This document shows, one piece after another, positions 17,542 through 26,155 of a stretch of DNA of 64,000 nucleotides (its first letter is position 1; the number at the start of each line of letters is the position of its first letter). The translations under genes were made by a program, and so were the position numbers. The stretch is from an uncultured Lachnospiraceae bacterium (GTDB lineage: Bacteria > Bacillota > Clostridia > Lachnospirales > Lachnospiraceae). The DNA lies in assembly GCA_910586205.1 (NCBI GenBank), contig CAJUGD010000006.1, positions 87,589 to 151,588 of the forward strand. Direction: 5' to 3'. Below the pieces are notes generated by a model. That model searched no databases, was not told the DNA's origin, and saw nothing but the letters and a program-made list of their open reading frames with translations.

Positions 17542-17591
17542 GGGGCTTTTGGTTTCTTGTGAAATCCACCTAATTATTGAGGTTTTTCTCA

Positions 17592-17607
17592 TTGCAATCG
17601 ATTGTTT
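17592..17607. promoter_or_regulatory. LacI-type operator 4 upstream of the regulator
   Basis: TTGCAATCGATTGTTT, a one-and-a-half-site copy of the 16123 palindrome. It lies about 50 bases upstream of the regulator's -35 box and just after the cupin gene, consistent with autoregulation. Confidence 0.65.
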
Positions 17608-17616
17608 TTTTGGTGA

Positions 17617-17988
17617 TTATGACGGCTCTGTCTTCTGATGATGGTATAAAATCAAGGCGATCATTTCTACCGGTTCTTTACCCACAGCCTCGATTCCATG
17701 GCCTTCCCCATCGCTGGTAAACGCCACATCCCCAGGGCCTAAAAGAACCTCTTTCCCGTTATGGTTCAGCTTTGCTCTGCCGCTGAGAATGTAATAAGTC
17801 TCCGACTCATTTTCATGAACATGATATCCGATGGCAGCGCCGGGATGTACCGTTGTATGGGCAAACACCCTCCCCTTTTGATACATTTCTCCCGGTCCTT
17901 CCAAGAGTTCACGAACCGTAATATCGCCTTTTCCCTGAAAAGGAGCCTGCTTTCTGGTGCCTCGGATTTCTTCTTTTCTTCGAATCAT
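17617..17988 (-). CDS. Single-domain cupin protein
   Basis: A 123-residue beta-barrel cupin. Motif 1 reads GAAIGYHVHENESETYYILSG (two His and one Glu metal ligands) and motif 2 reads PGDVAFTSDGEGHGIEA. Small stand-alone cupins act as isomerases, epimerases or dioxygenases, or bind sugars. It is the last gene after a ribose-type ABC transporter and an amidohydrolase, 109 bases downstream of the latter, so a role in processing the imported compound is likely. The exact reaction cannot be inferred. Ribosome site AAAGGAGAAGAAA. Confidence 0.9.
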   Translation of the reverse strand: MIRRKEEIRGTRKQAPFQGKGDITVRELLEGPGEMYQKGRVFAHTTVHPGAAIGYHVHENESETYYILSGRAKLNHNGKEVLLGPGDVAFTSDGEGHGIEAVGKEPVEMIALILYHHQKTEPS

Positions 17989-18097
17989 TTTCTTCTCCTT
18001 TCTCTAAAGCCGCCTGAAATTTTCAAAAAATCAAACCGTAAGAACTTCCACATAAATTTTAAACGTCAGCGCTCCGCCTTATCCTGCTGTAAAAACA

Positions 18098-19006
18098 TCA
18101 GGAAAAAAACACCTTCCGGCTGTTGTCATAATACACTTTCTGCAATTCCTCTTTCGTAAAAACACTGCCCTTCTCCAGATAATCACAAAGGTGCCCATAA
18201 CTGTCTTTTGTCGCTGCAAAAGGAGCGTCTGTTCCCCACAAAAGCTTTTCTGCCCCCAGGATTTCCTTTGCCTGTGCCAAATACGCCATAGTCTTCGGAT
18301 AGGGATACACATCCGGATCCAGAATCTTCGGAAGGGCTGCTAAATCAAACCAGACATTTTCCTGATTCAAAAGCTCCAGACTTAGCCGCCATTCCTTTTC
18401 CCGGCCCTTTACAGGCGCTAACAAATGACAGATCACAAGCTTCAGTCCCCGGCATTCCCGTGCAATTTGGGCAAGAGCCCAGGGCTGATGGCTATTCATG
18501 GAAATATCCCCTACATCCAAAGCTGCTACTCCCTTATGTTTTTCAATGAGGCGGTAAATCTCCATCATCCTCTCTCCTGCCAAATCAAAGGAGTCATGAC
18601 ACCCCATCAGGCCGCCTCCTGAGCTCACTTCAAATTTTACCAGATGAAACTTCTGTTCCTCCAGATAGTATTTCAGCGTCTTCATATGATCCGTCATAAA
18701 AGGATCCACGGTACAGGACGGGCAAAACCGATCAGGGTATTTCTGCATCACCTCATAATGGTACCGGTTCTGAAAGCCATACATGCTTCCCTGCATCAGC
18801 ACTGCCTTTTCCACCTGGTTCTCATCCATGATTTCCAAGGCTCGCTCTGCCAAAAAACAAGTATCTCCAAAGTCTGTCGGGAAAAGCTGAAATATTTCCC
18901 CATTGCCCCACTGAGCCTTTCCTCCTCCCACAGCCCGCAGCTCTCCGCGTCTGCAATATCCGGCTACCACTTTTGCCAAATGTAAATGAGCGTCAATTTT
19001 TTTCAT
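18098..19006 (-). CDS. Amidohydrolase-2 family metal-dependent hydrolase
   Basis: A 302-residue TIM-barrel protein of the amidohydrolase 2 (ACMSD-like) group. Metal ligands are visible in the N-terminal DAHLHL, in LKLVICHLLAP (His) and in LLWGTDAPF (Asp). Relatives hydrolyse lactones or decarboxylate aromatic and keto acids. It starts four bases after the stop of the second sugar permease and is clearly in the same operon. A lactonase or hydrolase for the imported sugar acid is a fair guess, not shown by the sequence. Confidence 0.85.
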   Translation of the reverse strand: MKKIDAHLHLAKVVAGYCRRGELRAVGGGKAQWGNGEIFQLFPTDFGDTCFLAERALEIMDENQVEKAVLMQGSMYGFQNRYHYEVMQKYPDRFCPSCTVDPFMTDHMKTLKYYLEEQKFHLVKFEVSSGGGLMGCHDSFDLAGERMMEIYRLIEKHKGVAALDVGDISMNSHQPWALAQIARECRGLKLVICHLLAPVKGREKEWRLSLELLNQENVWFDLAALPKILDPDVYPYPKTMAYLAQAKEILGAEKLLWGTDAPFAATKDSYGHLCDYLEKGSVFTKEELQKVYYDNSRKVFFS

Positions 19007-19010
19007 GATC

Positions 19011-20009
19011 TTAAGCCGCCTCCCTCGCTCTTTTCATCTTGAACTGACTTAACCAATTTCGAAATTTTTCCTGATGCTGCAGCGCGTCAAATCCTACTGC
19101 AAGAATGATCACAATCCCTTTTACCAGTCCATGTTCCGTAGAAGGCACACTGAGCAGATTCAGCCCGTTATTTAAAAGTCCTATGAGAACCGCCCCAAAC
19201 AAAGCTCCTGATACTGTACCTTCGCCGCCTAAAAGGCTGACTCCTCCAATGACTGCCGCTGTAATCACCTCTGTCTCATAGCCGCTTCCCGTAGATGCCA
19301 TACACTGCTGAGTCATAGATGCCAGGACAATTCCTCCTAATGCCGTTGTAAATCCGGAAAACACATAAGCCAGAACCGTGATTTTTGTATCGCTGATACC
19401 GGACAGCCGGGATGCGCAGGCATTGCCTCCCACGGCATACACATACCGCCCCAAAACCGTTTTCCGCAAAATAAACCAACTAATCACAGCAATCAGAAGC
19501 ATAATATAGATTGGAATGGGAAAATTAAATATCTTCTTCATGCCGATAGCAGTAAACAGCTCTGGCTGCAGACAGCTTAAAATCTTATTGTTTGTCAGAA
19601 TCATAGACAGGCCCAAAAAGATGATCTGTGTGGCAAAGGTAATCAAAAAGGCAGGAACCCGGAACTTTGTAATAATCACACCATGTACCAGCCCAGCCAA
19701 AACTCCCACAGCCAAGGCTGCCAAGATCCCTGCAAGCACTCCTGTATTTGAATAGTCAAAATATCGGATCACCTTGACAATGGTCACAGCACACAGGCCG
19801 CACAGGCTTCCTATGGACAAGTCAATCCCACCGATCAAAAATACAAAAATGGTTCCGCACACCATTATTCCATACACAGATATAGACCACAGCACATTAG
19901 ATAAATTTCCGACTGTCAAAAAGCTAGATGGCCTTAAGATGGTCAGAACCAGCATAAACACTGCCAGAATAATCGGTTTTCCAAGCCCTGGACCATTTAT
20001 CTTTTTCAT
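19011..20009 (-). CDS. Ribose-type ABC transporter permease (RbsC family), second copy
   Basis: A 332-residue inner-membrane permease of the CUT2 (BPD_transp_2) family with about ten membrane segments. The signatures are IFVFLIGGIDLSIGSLCGL and ETEVITAAVIGGVSLLGGEGTVSGALFGA. Its start overlaps the stop of the ATPase gene by four bases. Together with the other permease it could form a heterodimeric channel, unlike the homodimer of the ribose system. Confidence 0.94.
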   Translation of the reverse strand: MKKINGPGLGKPIILAVFMLVLTILRPSSFLTVGNLSNVLWSISVYGIMVCGTIFVFLIGGIDLSIGSLCGLCAVTIVKVIRYFDYSNTGVLAGILAALAVGVLAGLVHGVIITKFRVPAFLITFATQIIFLGLSMILTNNKILSCLQPELFTAIGMKKIFNFPIPIYIMLLIAVISWFILRKTVLGRYVYAVGGNACASRLSGISDTKITVLAYVFSGFTTALGGIVLASMTQQCMASTGSGYETEVITAAVIGGVSLLGGEGTVSGALFGAVLIGLLNNGLNLLSVPSTEHGLVKGIVIILAVGFDALQHQEKFRNWLSQFKMKRAREAA

Positions 20010-21526
20010 ACTGCCTTCTCCTTTCCCATAAGTCCGGACGCTGCCTCCAAAATCATGGACTGAGTTACCACCCCGCTGTCAAACTCCTGGATAATAGCGC
20101 CTTTTCGCATAACCAGAATCCGGTGGGACACCCGGAGCAATTCCTGCAGGTCGGAGGAAACAAGAATCACCACAATCCCATTTTTTGCCAGCCTTTCCAA
20201 GATCCCATAGATCTCATCCTTTGCCCCCACATCAATTCCTGCCGTAGGTTCATCCACGATCAGCACCTTTAAGTCCCGCATCAGCCACTTTCCCAGCACT
20301 ACCTTCTGCTGGTTTCCGCCAGACATTAATCCTACCTGCTTTTGAGGATCTGCCGGACGAATATCCATCCTTTCAATGGCTTCTTGACACAGCTTTAGTT
20401 CATCTTTATCCGAAACAGCCAGCCCATTCTTTTTAATCCTGTCATAGTTGGTCAAAGCTGTATTTCGATTTATGGACAAAAGAGGGATAAACCCCTGTCC
20501 TCTCCGATCCTCCGGCACAAAGCCAAAGCCTGCCTGAATGCTGGTTTTGGGAGATGGCTTCAGCTTCTGTCCATTGAGGAAAATCGCTCCTTCCCGGTAC
20601 CGGTCGATTCCATAGATTGCCCGCACAAGCTCTGTTCTTCCGGATCCGATTAATCCTCCTAAGCCAAGAATCTCTCCCTTGTGGGCCTGAAAACTGACAT
20701 GATGAAACAGCCCTGTCCCATCCGACAAATCCTGAACCTCAAGTACTACCTCATTGGTGTTTTTCCTCATCTCCTTACTAGAACCTGCCGATTCATCCAC
20801 CACCTTTCCGATCATGGTCTGAATCACCTTTTTAGGCTCTATCTCATCATGGTTCAGCACTGCTGCATTCTTCCCGTCCCTCAGCACGGTCAGCCGATCC
20901 GAAAGCTTGTACACTTCCTCTAAGCGATGAGAAATATAAATGACAGACACTCCCTTTTCTCTCAAGGTGTCTATGATGGAAAACAGGCTCTCCGCTTCTT
21001 TTCCGCTTAAGCTGGCAGTAGGCTCATCCATAATCAGCAGCCGGGAATCACAGGATAATCCTTTAAGGATTTCCACTAGCTGCCGCTGGCCGATCCCCAG
21101 ATTAGAAACCAGTGCCTCCGGCTCTAAGGGAAAGCCATACTGATCAATCAGCTCTTGGGTCATCTCATTCATTCTCTTGTGGTCAATCAGGCCAAGCCTT
21201 TTCGGCTCTCTTCCCAAAAACACATTCTGCGCTACTGTCAGCGGCAGAATCACAGACAGCTCTTGGTAAATACAGGCCATTCCCAGCTTCTGACAGTCCT
21301 TGTAGCTGTTGATCGCCACTTTCTTCCCATCCCAGAATATAGAACCGCTGTCCTTGGTATAAACTCCTGTGAGAATTTTAATTAATGTAGACTTTCCAGC
21401 CCCGTTTTCCCCCATCAATGCATGAACTTCCCCTTTTCGCACACTGAAGTCCACCTGCCAAAGCACAGAAACCCCGGAAAAGCTTTTACAGATTCCCTTG
21501 GCCTCCAGAATCACATCCTCATTCAT
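20006..21526 (-). CDS. Ribose-type sugar ABC transporter ATPase (RbsA family)
   Basis: 506 residues with two ATPase halves. The first has Walker A GENGAGKSTLIK, signature LGIGQRQLVEI and Walker B LLIMDEPTASL. The second has a degenerate Walker A (GLIGSGRTELVR), signature MSGGNQQKVVLGKWL and Walker B VLIVDEPTAGIDVGAK. This asymmetry is normal for CUT2 ATPases. It overlaps both flanking permease genes by four bases, so all three are translated together. It energises uptake of a monosaccharide or sugar-like solute. Confidence 0.97.
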   Translation of the reverse strand: MNEDVILEAKGICKSFSGVSVLWQVDFSVRKGEVHALMGENGAGKSTLIKILTGVYTKDSGSIFWDGKKVAINSYKDCQKLGMACIYQELSVILPLTVAQNVFLGREPKRLGLIDHKRMNEMTQELIDQYGFPLEPEALVSNLGIGQRQLVEILKGLSCDSRLLIMDEPTASLSGKEAESLFSIIDTLREKGVSVIYISHRLEEVYKLSDRLTVLRDGKNAAVLNHDEIEPKKVIQTMIGKVVDESAGSSKEMRKNTNEVVLEVQDLSDGTGLFHHVSFQAHKGEILGLGGLIGSGRTELVRAIYGIDRYREGAIFLNGQKLKPSPKTSIQAGFGFVPEDRRGQGFIPLLSINRNTALTNYDRIKKNGLAVSDKDELKLCQEAIERMDIRPADPQKQVGLMSGGNQQKVVLGKWLMRDLKVLIVDEPTAGIDVGAKDEIYGILERLAKNGIVVILVSSDLQELLRVSHRILVMRKGAIIQEFDSGVVTQSMILEAASGLMGKEKAV

Positions 21527-22515
21527 GCCTTAACCGCCTCCTTCCTGCCCCGCTCCTGAGCCAGCTTTTCCATCCATGTATTGTACCAGGCATCAAACAT
21601 TACCACCAAAATAATAATAATCCCTTTGATCACATACTGATATGCCGTGTTCATCTGTAGCTTTAATACTCCGTTATCCAAGGCTGACATAAACAGCGCT
21701 CCAATAAAGGTTCCCACAACATCCCCATAACCACCAGATAAGGATACTCCTCCAACCACCGCCGCGGCAATGGGGTCAAACTCAAATCCATTTCCCAAAA
21801 GGGCTGTTGTGCTTTGAAGGCGGGCCGTAGTAAAAATAGCTCCTACCGCAGCACAAAACCCAACGGTCATATATGCCATAATACGGGTTCGGACAATATT
21901 AATACCTGACAATTCAGCCGCCTTTTTGTTTGCTCCCACTGCATACAGATTGGTTCCAAACCTGGTTTTTTTAAGCACAAGCTGACCCAAAATCACAATC
22001 ACAATAAAAGCAATGGAAACATAATGTACCTTCCCCACCGCGCCTCCCCATTTTACAAAGGAGGAATAAGTCATGGCCTGGCTGGTAATGACGCCGCCTG
22101 CATCCCGAATAGCAATGGCATAGGTCAGAGCACGAAAAATTCCCATGGTTGCCAGGGTTGCAATAAACTCGGGCAAATGAAGCTTTGCCACCACAAGTCC
22201 GTTAAAAAGCCCTGCTGCCAGTCCCACCAAAATTCCTATCAGAAGCATCATCCAGATCGGAAGCAAGGTATACCGATAAATGTTAGCCATAGTCATGCCT
22301 ACCAGAGCCATGCAGCTTCCGGTAGACAAATCAATACCAGATGTAAGAATCACATACGTTACCCCTACACCGATGATTCCTGCAACCGAAGCATCTCTTA
22401 CAATTTCCAGCAGATTATCCGGATTCAGATAATATCTGCTCATGCAGGAAAACAGCGCTGCCAAGGCACACAGCATTCCCAATGAAATCAATCGTCTAAT
22501 CCTTGTCTGTTTCAC
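21523..22515 (-). CDS. Ribose-type ABC transporter permease (RbsC family), first copy
   Basis: A 330-residue CUT2 permease with about ten membrane segments. The motifs are YVILTSGIDLSTGSCMALVGM and FEFDPIAAAVVGGVSLSGGYGDVVGT. It differs clearly from the second permease in the operon, which argues for a two-component channel rather than a recent duplication. It follows the binding-protein gene after a GC-rich hairpin in the 102-base gap. Confidence 0.94.
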   Translation of the reverse strand: MKQTRIRRLISLGMLCALAALFSCMSRYYLNPDNLLEIVRDASVAGIIGVGVTYVILTSGIDLSTGSCMALVGMTMANIYRYTLLPIWMMLLIGILVGLAAGLFNGLVVAKLHLPEFIATLATMGIFRALTYAIAIRDAGGVITSQAMTYSSFVKWGGAVGKVHYVSIAFIVIVILGQLVLKKTRFGTNLYAVGANKKAAELSGINIVRTRIMAYMTVGFCAAVGAIFTTARLQSTTALLGNGFEFDPIAAAVVGGVSLSGGYGDVVGTFIGALFMSALDNGVLKLQMNTAYQYVIKGIIIILVVMFDAWYNTWMEKLAQERGRKEAVKA

Positions 22516-22543
22516 AGTTCTACTCCTTTTTGTAAAAGAAACA

Positions 22544-22565
22544 GGCAGGGCTTTTACCCCCTGCC
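22544..22565 (-). terminator. Intercistronic hairpin, possible partial terminator
   Basis: GGCAGGG and CCCTGCC form a 7-bp GC stem with an 8-base loop, and the minus strand continues TGTTTCTTTTAC. Placed between binding-protein and permease genes it would lower downstream expression. Confidence 0.6.
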
Positions 22566-22617
22566 CTTTTTCCCATGGAAACTTTTTTTGAACAGCCCTT
22601 AGGCTACATGTTCACAG

Positions 22618-23676
22618 TTACCAGCGGTCTTCCGGCGGAATGGATGAAACCGTATCAATCGTCACTACGATTGGTTCCATAATAACCTGAGGAGTCTCTG
22701 TCAGCACAGCAGAATCATACTCAGACCCAATCATCAAAAGAGCTATCTTTGCCGCCGTAGAGCCTTCATCCCAGCTATTGGTATAAATGGTGCCGGTCAT
22801 ATCGCCGCTCTCAATCATGGCCAAAGCATCGGACTCTCCGTCTGCTCCCCATATCACCATCTCACCCTTTCGTCCGGCTGACTGTACTGCCAGAGCCGCG
22901 CCCTCTGCCATAGCGTCATTAATGCAGAACACCCCGTCAATCTTCTCATAATTCTGCAAAAAACTATTCATAACCGTAATGGCAGTCTCTTTTTCAAAGG
23001 ATGCAGACTGGGCGTCCACAATTTTGATATCCGGGTAATTGGCAATGGTATCGCGAAAGCCTTTTTCCAGATTATCTGTTCTTGTCAGACCGGCAACACC
23101 CTGAATGATCACCACATCCCCTTTTTCATTTATTTCCTTTGCCATCTCGTTGGCTACCATCCGTCCGGCATCATAATCCACCGCCATTACAAGGGCGCTG
23201 TGTATTGTATAGGCATCCAGGTTCAGGGTAATCACCGGAATCCCGGCCTTTTCCGCATCATCCACAGACGGAGCAAGGGCCGTTCCGTCAGAGCACTGAA
23301 GAATAATCGCATCATACTTCTGGTTAATCACATCAGACATGATCTTAACCTGTGTCTCTGCACTGCTTTCTCCATTAAAAGACTGAACCACAATATTATC
23401 CCAGGATGCACATTCGCGCTCAATGCCTTCCAGCCATGCCTGATTATTGGGAGTGCTTAGATCATGGGCAATATAGGCAATCTTAATATCCTCTGTATAA
23501 GGGTTTTTCTTTACCTTATTGCTGTTTCCTGCAGGCGGCGGCGCTGTGGTCTCCTTATTCTCTGACGCTGCAGAAGCTGCAGTCGTGGTCTCCTCCCGGA
23601 CAGTTTCCCCTCCGCTGCATGCAGTTAGCCCTGCTGCCAATATGATCGCCATTCCCATTGCCATCATTTTCTTCAT
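22618..23676 (-). CDS. Ribose-type sugar-binding lipoprotein (RbsB family)
   Basis: A 352-residue exported lipoprotein. The signal peptide has lipobox GLTACSG, followed by a Thr/Ala-rich linker and a type-1 periplasmic-binding-protein domain (IAYIAHDLSTPNNQAWLEGIE, DAIILQCSDGTALAPSVDDAEKAGIPVITLN, GVFCINDAMAEGAALAVQ). It captures the solute for the downstream permeases and ATPase. It is the first gene of the operon, with a TTGTAC/TATACT promoter overlapped by likely binding sites of the divergent GntR regulator. Ribosome site AGAAGGGAGAC. Confidence 0.95.
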   Translation of the reverse strand: MKKMMAMGMAIILAAGLTACSGGETVREETTTAASAASENKETTAPPPAGNSNKVKKNPYTEDIKIAYIAHDLSTPNNQAWLEGIERECASWDNIVVQSFNGESSAETQVKIMSDVINQKYDAIILQCSDGTALAPSVDDAEKAGIPVITLNLDAYTIHSALVMAVDYDAGRMVANEMAKEINEKGDVVIIQGVAGLTRTDNLEKGFRDTIANYPDIKIVDAQSASFEKETAITVMNSFLQNYEKIDGVFCINDAMAEGAALAVQSAGRKGEMVIWGADGESDALAMIESGDMTGTIYTNSWDEGSTAAKIALLMIGSEYDSAVLTETPQVIMEPIVVTIDTVSSIPPEDRW

Positions 23677-23725
23677 AGATAGTCTCCCTTCTGTAATGAA
23701 AACTCATTTATCGTGTTATACGTGT

Positions 23726-23754
23726 AGTATACAACAGTTTTATAAGATGTACAA
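23726..23754 (-). promoter_or_regulatory. Promoter of the ribose-type ABC operon, overlapped by operator half-sites
   Basis: Minus strand TTGTAC (23749-23754), 17 bases, TATACT (23726-23731). Both hexamers lie in GTA(TA)CAA-like elements resembling the core of the palindrome at 23828, so the GntR/FCD regulator probably blocks this promoter. Confidence 0.68.
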
Positions 23755-23813
23755 TATACGTTTTTGCTACATTTTCCCTCTGATTTTTATGCACTTTTTT
23801 CAATTCATGTTCC

Positions 23814-23842
23814 TTGCTATTTCCCATTTTCTATTGTACAAT
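23814..23842 (+). promoter_or_regulatory. Promoter of the GntR/FCD regulator gene
   Basis: TTGCTA (23814-23819), 17 bases, TACAAT (23837-23842). The -10 lies inside the 20-bp palindrome. Confidence 0.65.
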
Positions 23843-23847
23843 AGAAA
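23828..23847. promoter_or_regulatory. 20-bp perfect palindrome, probable GntR/FCD operator
   Basis: TTTCTATTGTACAATAGAAA is perfectly self-complementary and covers the regulator's own -10 box. Its TTGTACAA core fits FCD-type operators. Confidence 0.75.
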
Positions 23848-23890
23848 TTAATGCGCACCATGGACCTTAATCAATCAATGGAGAATGAAA

Positions 23891-24592
23891 ATGAGCACTT
23901 CAAACCATAACTTTAAAAATCAAGCCTACATGATCATCAAAGAACGGCTGATCAACTGCATCTATGAGCCTGGAAGCTTTTTAAACGAGGCGCAGCTTGC
24001 CGCTGATTTAGGCTGCAGCCGCACTCCTGTCCGGGAAGCTATCAGCCGGCTGGAATTTGACAATCTTGTTACGGTTGTTCCAAAGAAAGGGATCCATGTG
24101 TCCGACATTTCCCTGACAGATGTCCAGCAGATCTTCCAGGCCCGCCTTGAGATCGAGCCGGTAGCCTTAAGGATGGCCGCCCACAATCTGCCCCATGCAG
24201 AACTTTTAAGTTTTCGGGACAAATTCTCAGAAAGTCTTCCCCACATCCGGGACAGCTACCGTCTGGATACTGCCATGCATCTTTTTATTATTGAACACTG
24301 CGGAAACCGTTATATGATTGACATGATGCAGAGGGTCTTTGAGGACAATACCCGTGTTATTATCTCCAGCAAGCAAAACCAGATTCAGATTCACGATGCA
24401 CGGCTGGAACATTTAGATATTATTGACGCTTTGATTGCGCAAGATACAGACAAGGCCGTACAACTGATGAAATCTCACATAGAATCCTGCCGCCGGGCGG
24501 CTCTGGACTATTTTTATGACATTCAGGCATACTCTGCAGTGCCGTCTTCATCATCCTACAAAGCAGTATTGGATAAGATCGAAAGTATCTAA
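23891..24592 (+). CDS. GntR-family regulator with FCD ligand domain
   Basis: 233 residues from the ATG at 23891; the ATG six bases earlier lies too close to the GGAG ribosome site. The N-terminal winged helix (residues about 10-75) contains EAQLAADLGCSRTPVREAISRLEFDNLVTVVPKKGIHV. The C-terminal all-helical FCD domain has metal/ligand residues in QARLEIEPVALRMAAH, DTAMHLFIIEHCGN and RLEHLDIIDALIAQD. It is divergent from the ribose-type ABC operon and probably represses it and itself. The ligand is likely a sugar acid. Confidence 0.94.
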   Translation: MSTSNHNFKNQAYMIIKERLINCIYEPGSFLNEAQLAADLGCSRTPVREAISRLEFDNLVTVVPKKGIHVSDISLTDVQQIFQARLEIEPVALRMAAHNLPHAELLSFRDKFSESLPHIRDSYRLDTAMHLFIIEHCGNRYMIDMMQRVFEDNTRVIISSKQNQIQIHDARLEHLDIIDALIAQDTDKAVQLMKSHIESCRRAALDYFYDIQAYSAVPSSSSYKAVLDKIESI

Positions 24593-24596
24593 AAAA

Positions 24597-24628
24597 AGCC
24601 ATGGGATAACACATAAAATCCCATGGCT
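24597..24628. terminator. Bidirectional terminator between gntR and the HAD gene
   Basis: AGCCATGGGAT and ATCCCATGGCT form an 11-bp stem. The minus strand continues with seven T residues and the plus strand with a weaker T-rich tail. Confidence 0.85.
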
Positions 24629-24641
24629 TTACTGTTTCATT

Positions 24642-25316
24642 TTAAACAGTCTTGTATTTTTTTCTCATCCATCCTGGAAATTCACCCAAAGCTTTGATCT
24701 CTCCGTCGGCTAAGCTTCTGTCAAAATCAAACCGATCATCCCGAAGGGCCACTACGGTCACTCCCGCCCGGCGCGCTGCCGTGATTCCCACCGTAGAATC
24801 CTCAATGGCAATGCATTCCTCCGGCAAAACCTTTAAAAGCTCGGCCGCCTTCAGATAAATTGCCGGATCCGGCTTACTTTTCTCCACACTCTCCCCGCTG
24901 ATAATCAGGTCCAGATATGGCAGAACCCCTACCGCTCCAAGAATTTCCCTTACCTTGTCATAAGCCGTGGCAGAAGCTACAGCAGTCCGCATTCCCAAAT
25001 CCTTTGCCCACTGTAATATAAAAAGAGTGTCTTCCCGAAAAATCTCCTGATACGAAACCGGATAGTCGTGAAAAGGTTTCCAGTTCCTTTCATAATCCTT
25101 CTGTGTTTCCTCCCAGCTTGTTCCTCTTCCAATGATTCCTGCAATTCTGGTCCACACATCCTTTCTGGTCCGCCCTACCACCTGATACATTTCCTCAATG
25201 GGCGTATTGGGACGAAAAGACAGAACATAACCATATACCCGCTGCATATTATAAGGCTCACTGTCCACAATCACCCCATCCATGTCAAAAATCAACGCCT
25301 TTTTTGCTGTTTCCAT
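24642..25316 (-). CDS. HAD-superfamily phosphatase/phosphomutase, beta-phosphoglucomutase-like
   Basis: 224 residues. The HAD motifs are IFDMDGVIVDSEP (nucleophile and acid Asp), VASAT (Thr/Ser), KPDPAIYLKAA (Lys) and CIAIEDSTVGITAA (two acidic residues), with a helical cap between the first two motifs. It is the last gene of the frlD-transporter operon, six bases after the permease. It may dephosphorylate or isomerise a sugar phosphate released by the deglycases; the substrate is not evident. Confidence 0.88.
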   Translation of the reverse strand: METAKKALIFDMDGVIVDSEPYNMQRVYGYVLSFRPNTPIEEMYQVVGRTRKDVWTRIAGIIGRGTSWEETQKDYERNWKPFHDYPVSYQEIFREDTLFILQWAKDLGMRTAVASATAYDKVREILGAVGVLPYLDLIISGESVEKSKPDPAIYLKAAELLKVLPEECIAIEDSTVGITAARRAGVTVVALRDDRFDFDRSLADGEIKALGEFPGWMRKKYKTV

Positions 25317-25322
25317 ATTTCC

Positions 25323-26144
25323 CTATCCCTTCACAGCCCCGCTGGTAAGCCCTCGTACAAACTGTCTGGACATGCAGACAAACAGGATAATCAGCGGCGC
25401 AGACGCAATCATAAGCCCGGCAAGAGTCGTTGTATAGTCAATCTTTAAATCGCCTTTAAATGTCATAAGGCCAATGGGAATCGTCTGCAGAGCCTTATTA
25501 TTTAAAAACACATTTGCAAACAAAAACTCATTCCACACAAAGTTCAGGTTCACAATAGCACAGGAAGCAAAAATCGGCTTGCTGATGGGTACAATAATCT
25601 TCGTAAAAATCTGGAAGCTGTTATATCCGTCCACCACTGCCGCTTCCTCTAACTCTCTGGGAATAGAAATAAAATATGCACGCATTAAAAATACTGTAAA
25701 AGGAATCCTGAATGCAATATAGGGTAAAATTACTGCTGCATAAGTATCATAAATCTTCAAAGCCCTCAGAATCTTGTATAAAGGAACCAGTGCCACCTGC
25801 TCCGAGAGCGCCATGCCGCCCAGGACAATAATAAAGATAAGATTACTTCCCTTTGCACGAAACCTCGTCAGTCCATAGGCCAGAAAAGAGGATGTCACCA
25901 AAATTCCGGACAAAGAAATCACACTGACCAGCAGAGAATTGCCAAAATATTTGTAAAGTCCCAGATTCCATGCTTTCAGATAATTCCCAAACTGCCAGAC
26001 TTTAGGAAGGGCAAGAGAGTTTTTAAAAAGCTCCTGATTGGTCTTTAATGAATTTAAAAGAATCCATGCCAAGGGAGCCACAATGATAATTCCCAGAATC
26101 ACACATAACAGATTCAGCAGTATTGCGATGCTGTTCTTCTTCAT
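25323..26144 (-). CDS. Carbohydrate ABC transporter permease (MalG type)
   Basis: A 273-residue CUT1 permease with six membrane segments and the family ATPase-coupling loop EEAAVVDGYNSFQIFTKIIVPISKP. It pairs with the MalF-type permease 11 bases upstream. No ATPase gene lies in this cluster, so a shared MsmK/UgpC-type ATPase encoded elsewhere is expected, as is common in Clostridia. Confidence 0.94.
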   Translation of the reverse strand: MKKNSIAILLNLLCVILGIIIVAPLAWILLNSLKTNQELFKNSLALPKVWQFGNYLKAWNLGLYKYFGNSLLVSVISLSGILVTSSFLAYGLTRFRAKGSNLIFIIVLGGMALSEQVALVPLYKILRALKIYDTYAAVILPYIAFRIPFTVFLMRAYFISIPRELEEAAVVDGYNSFQIFTKIIVPISKPIFASCAIVNLNFVWNEFLFANVFLNNKALQTIPIGLMTFKGDLKIDYTTTLAGLMIASAPLIILFVCMSRQFVRGLTSGAVKG

Positions 26145-26155
26145 TCCCTCACCTC

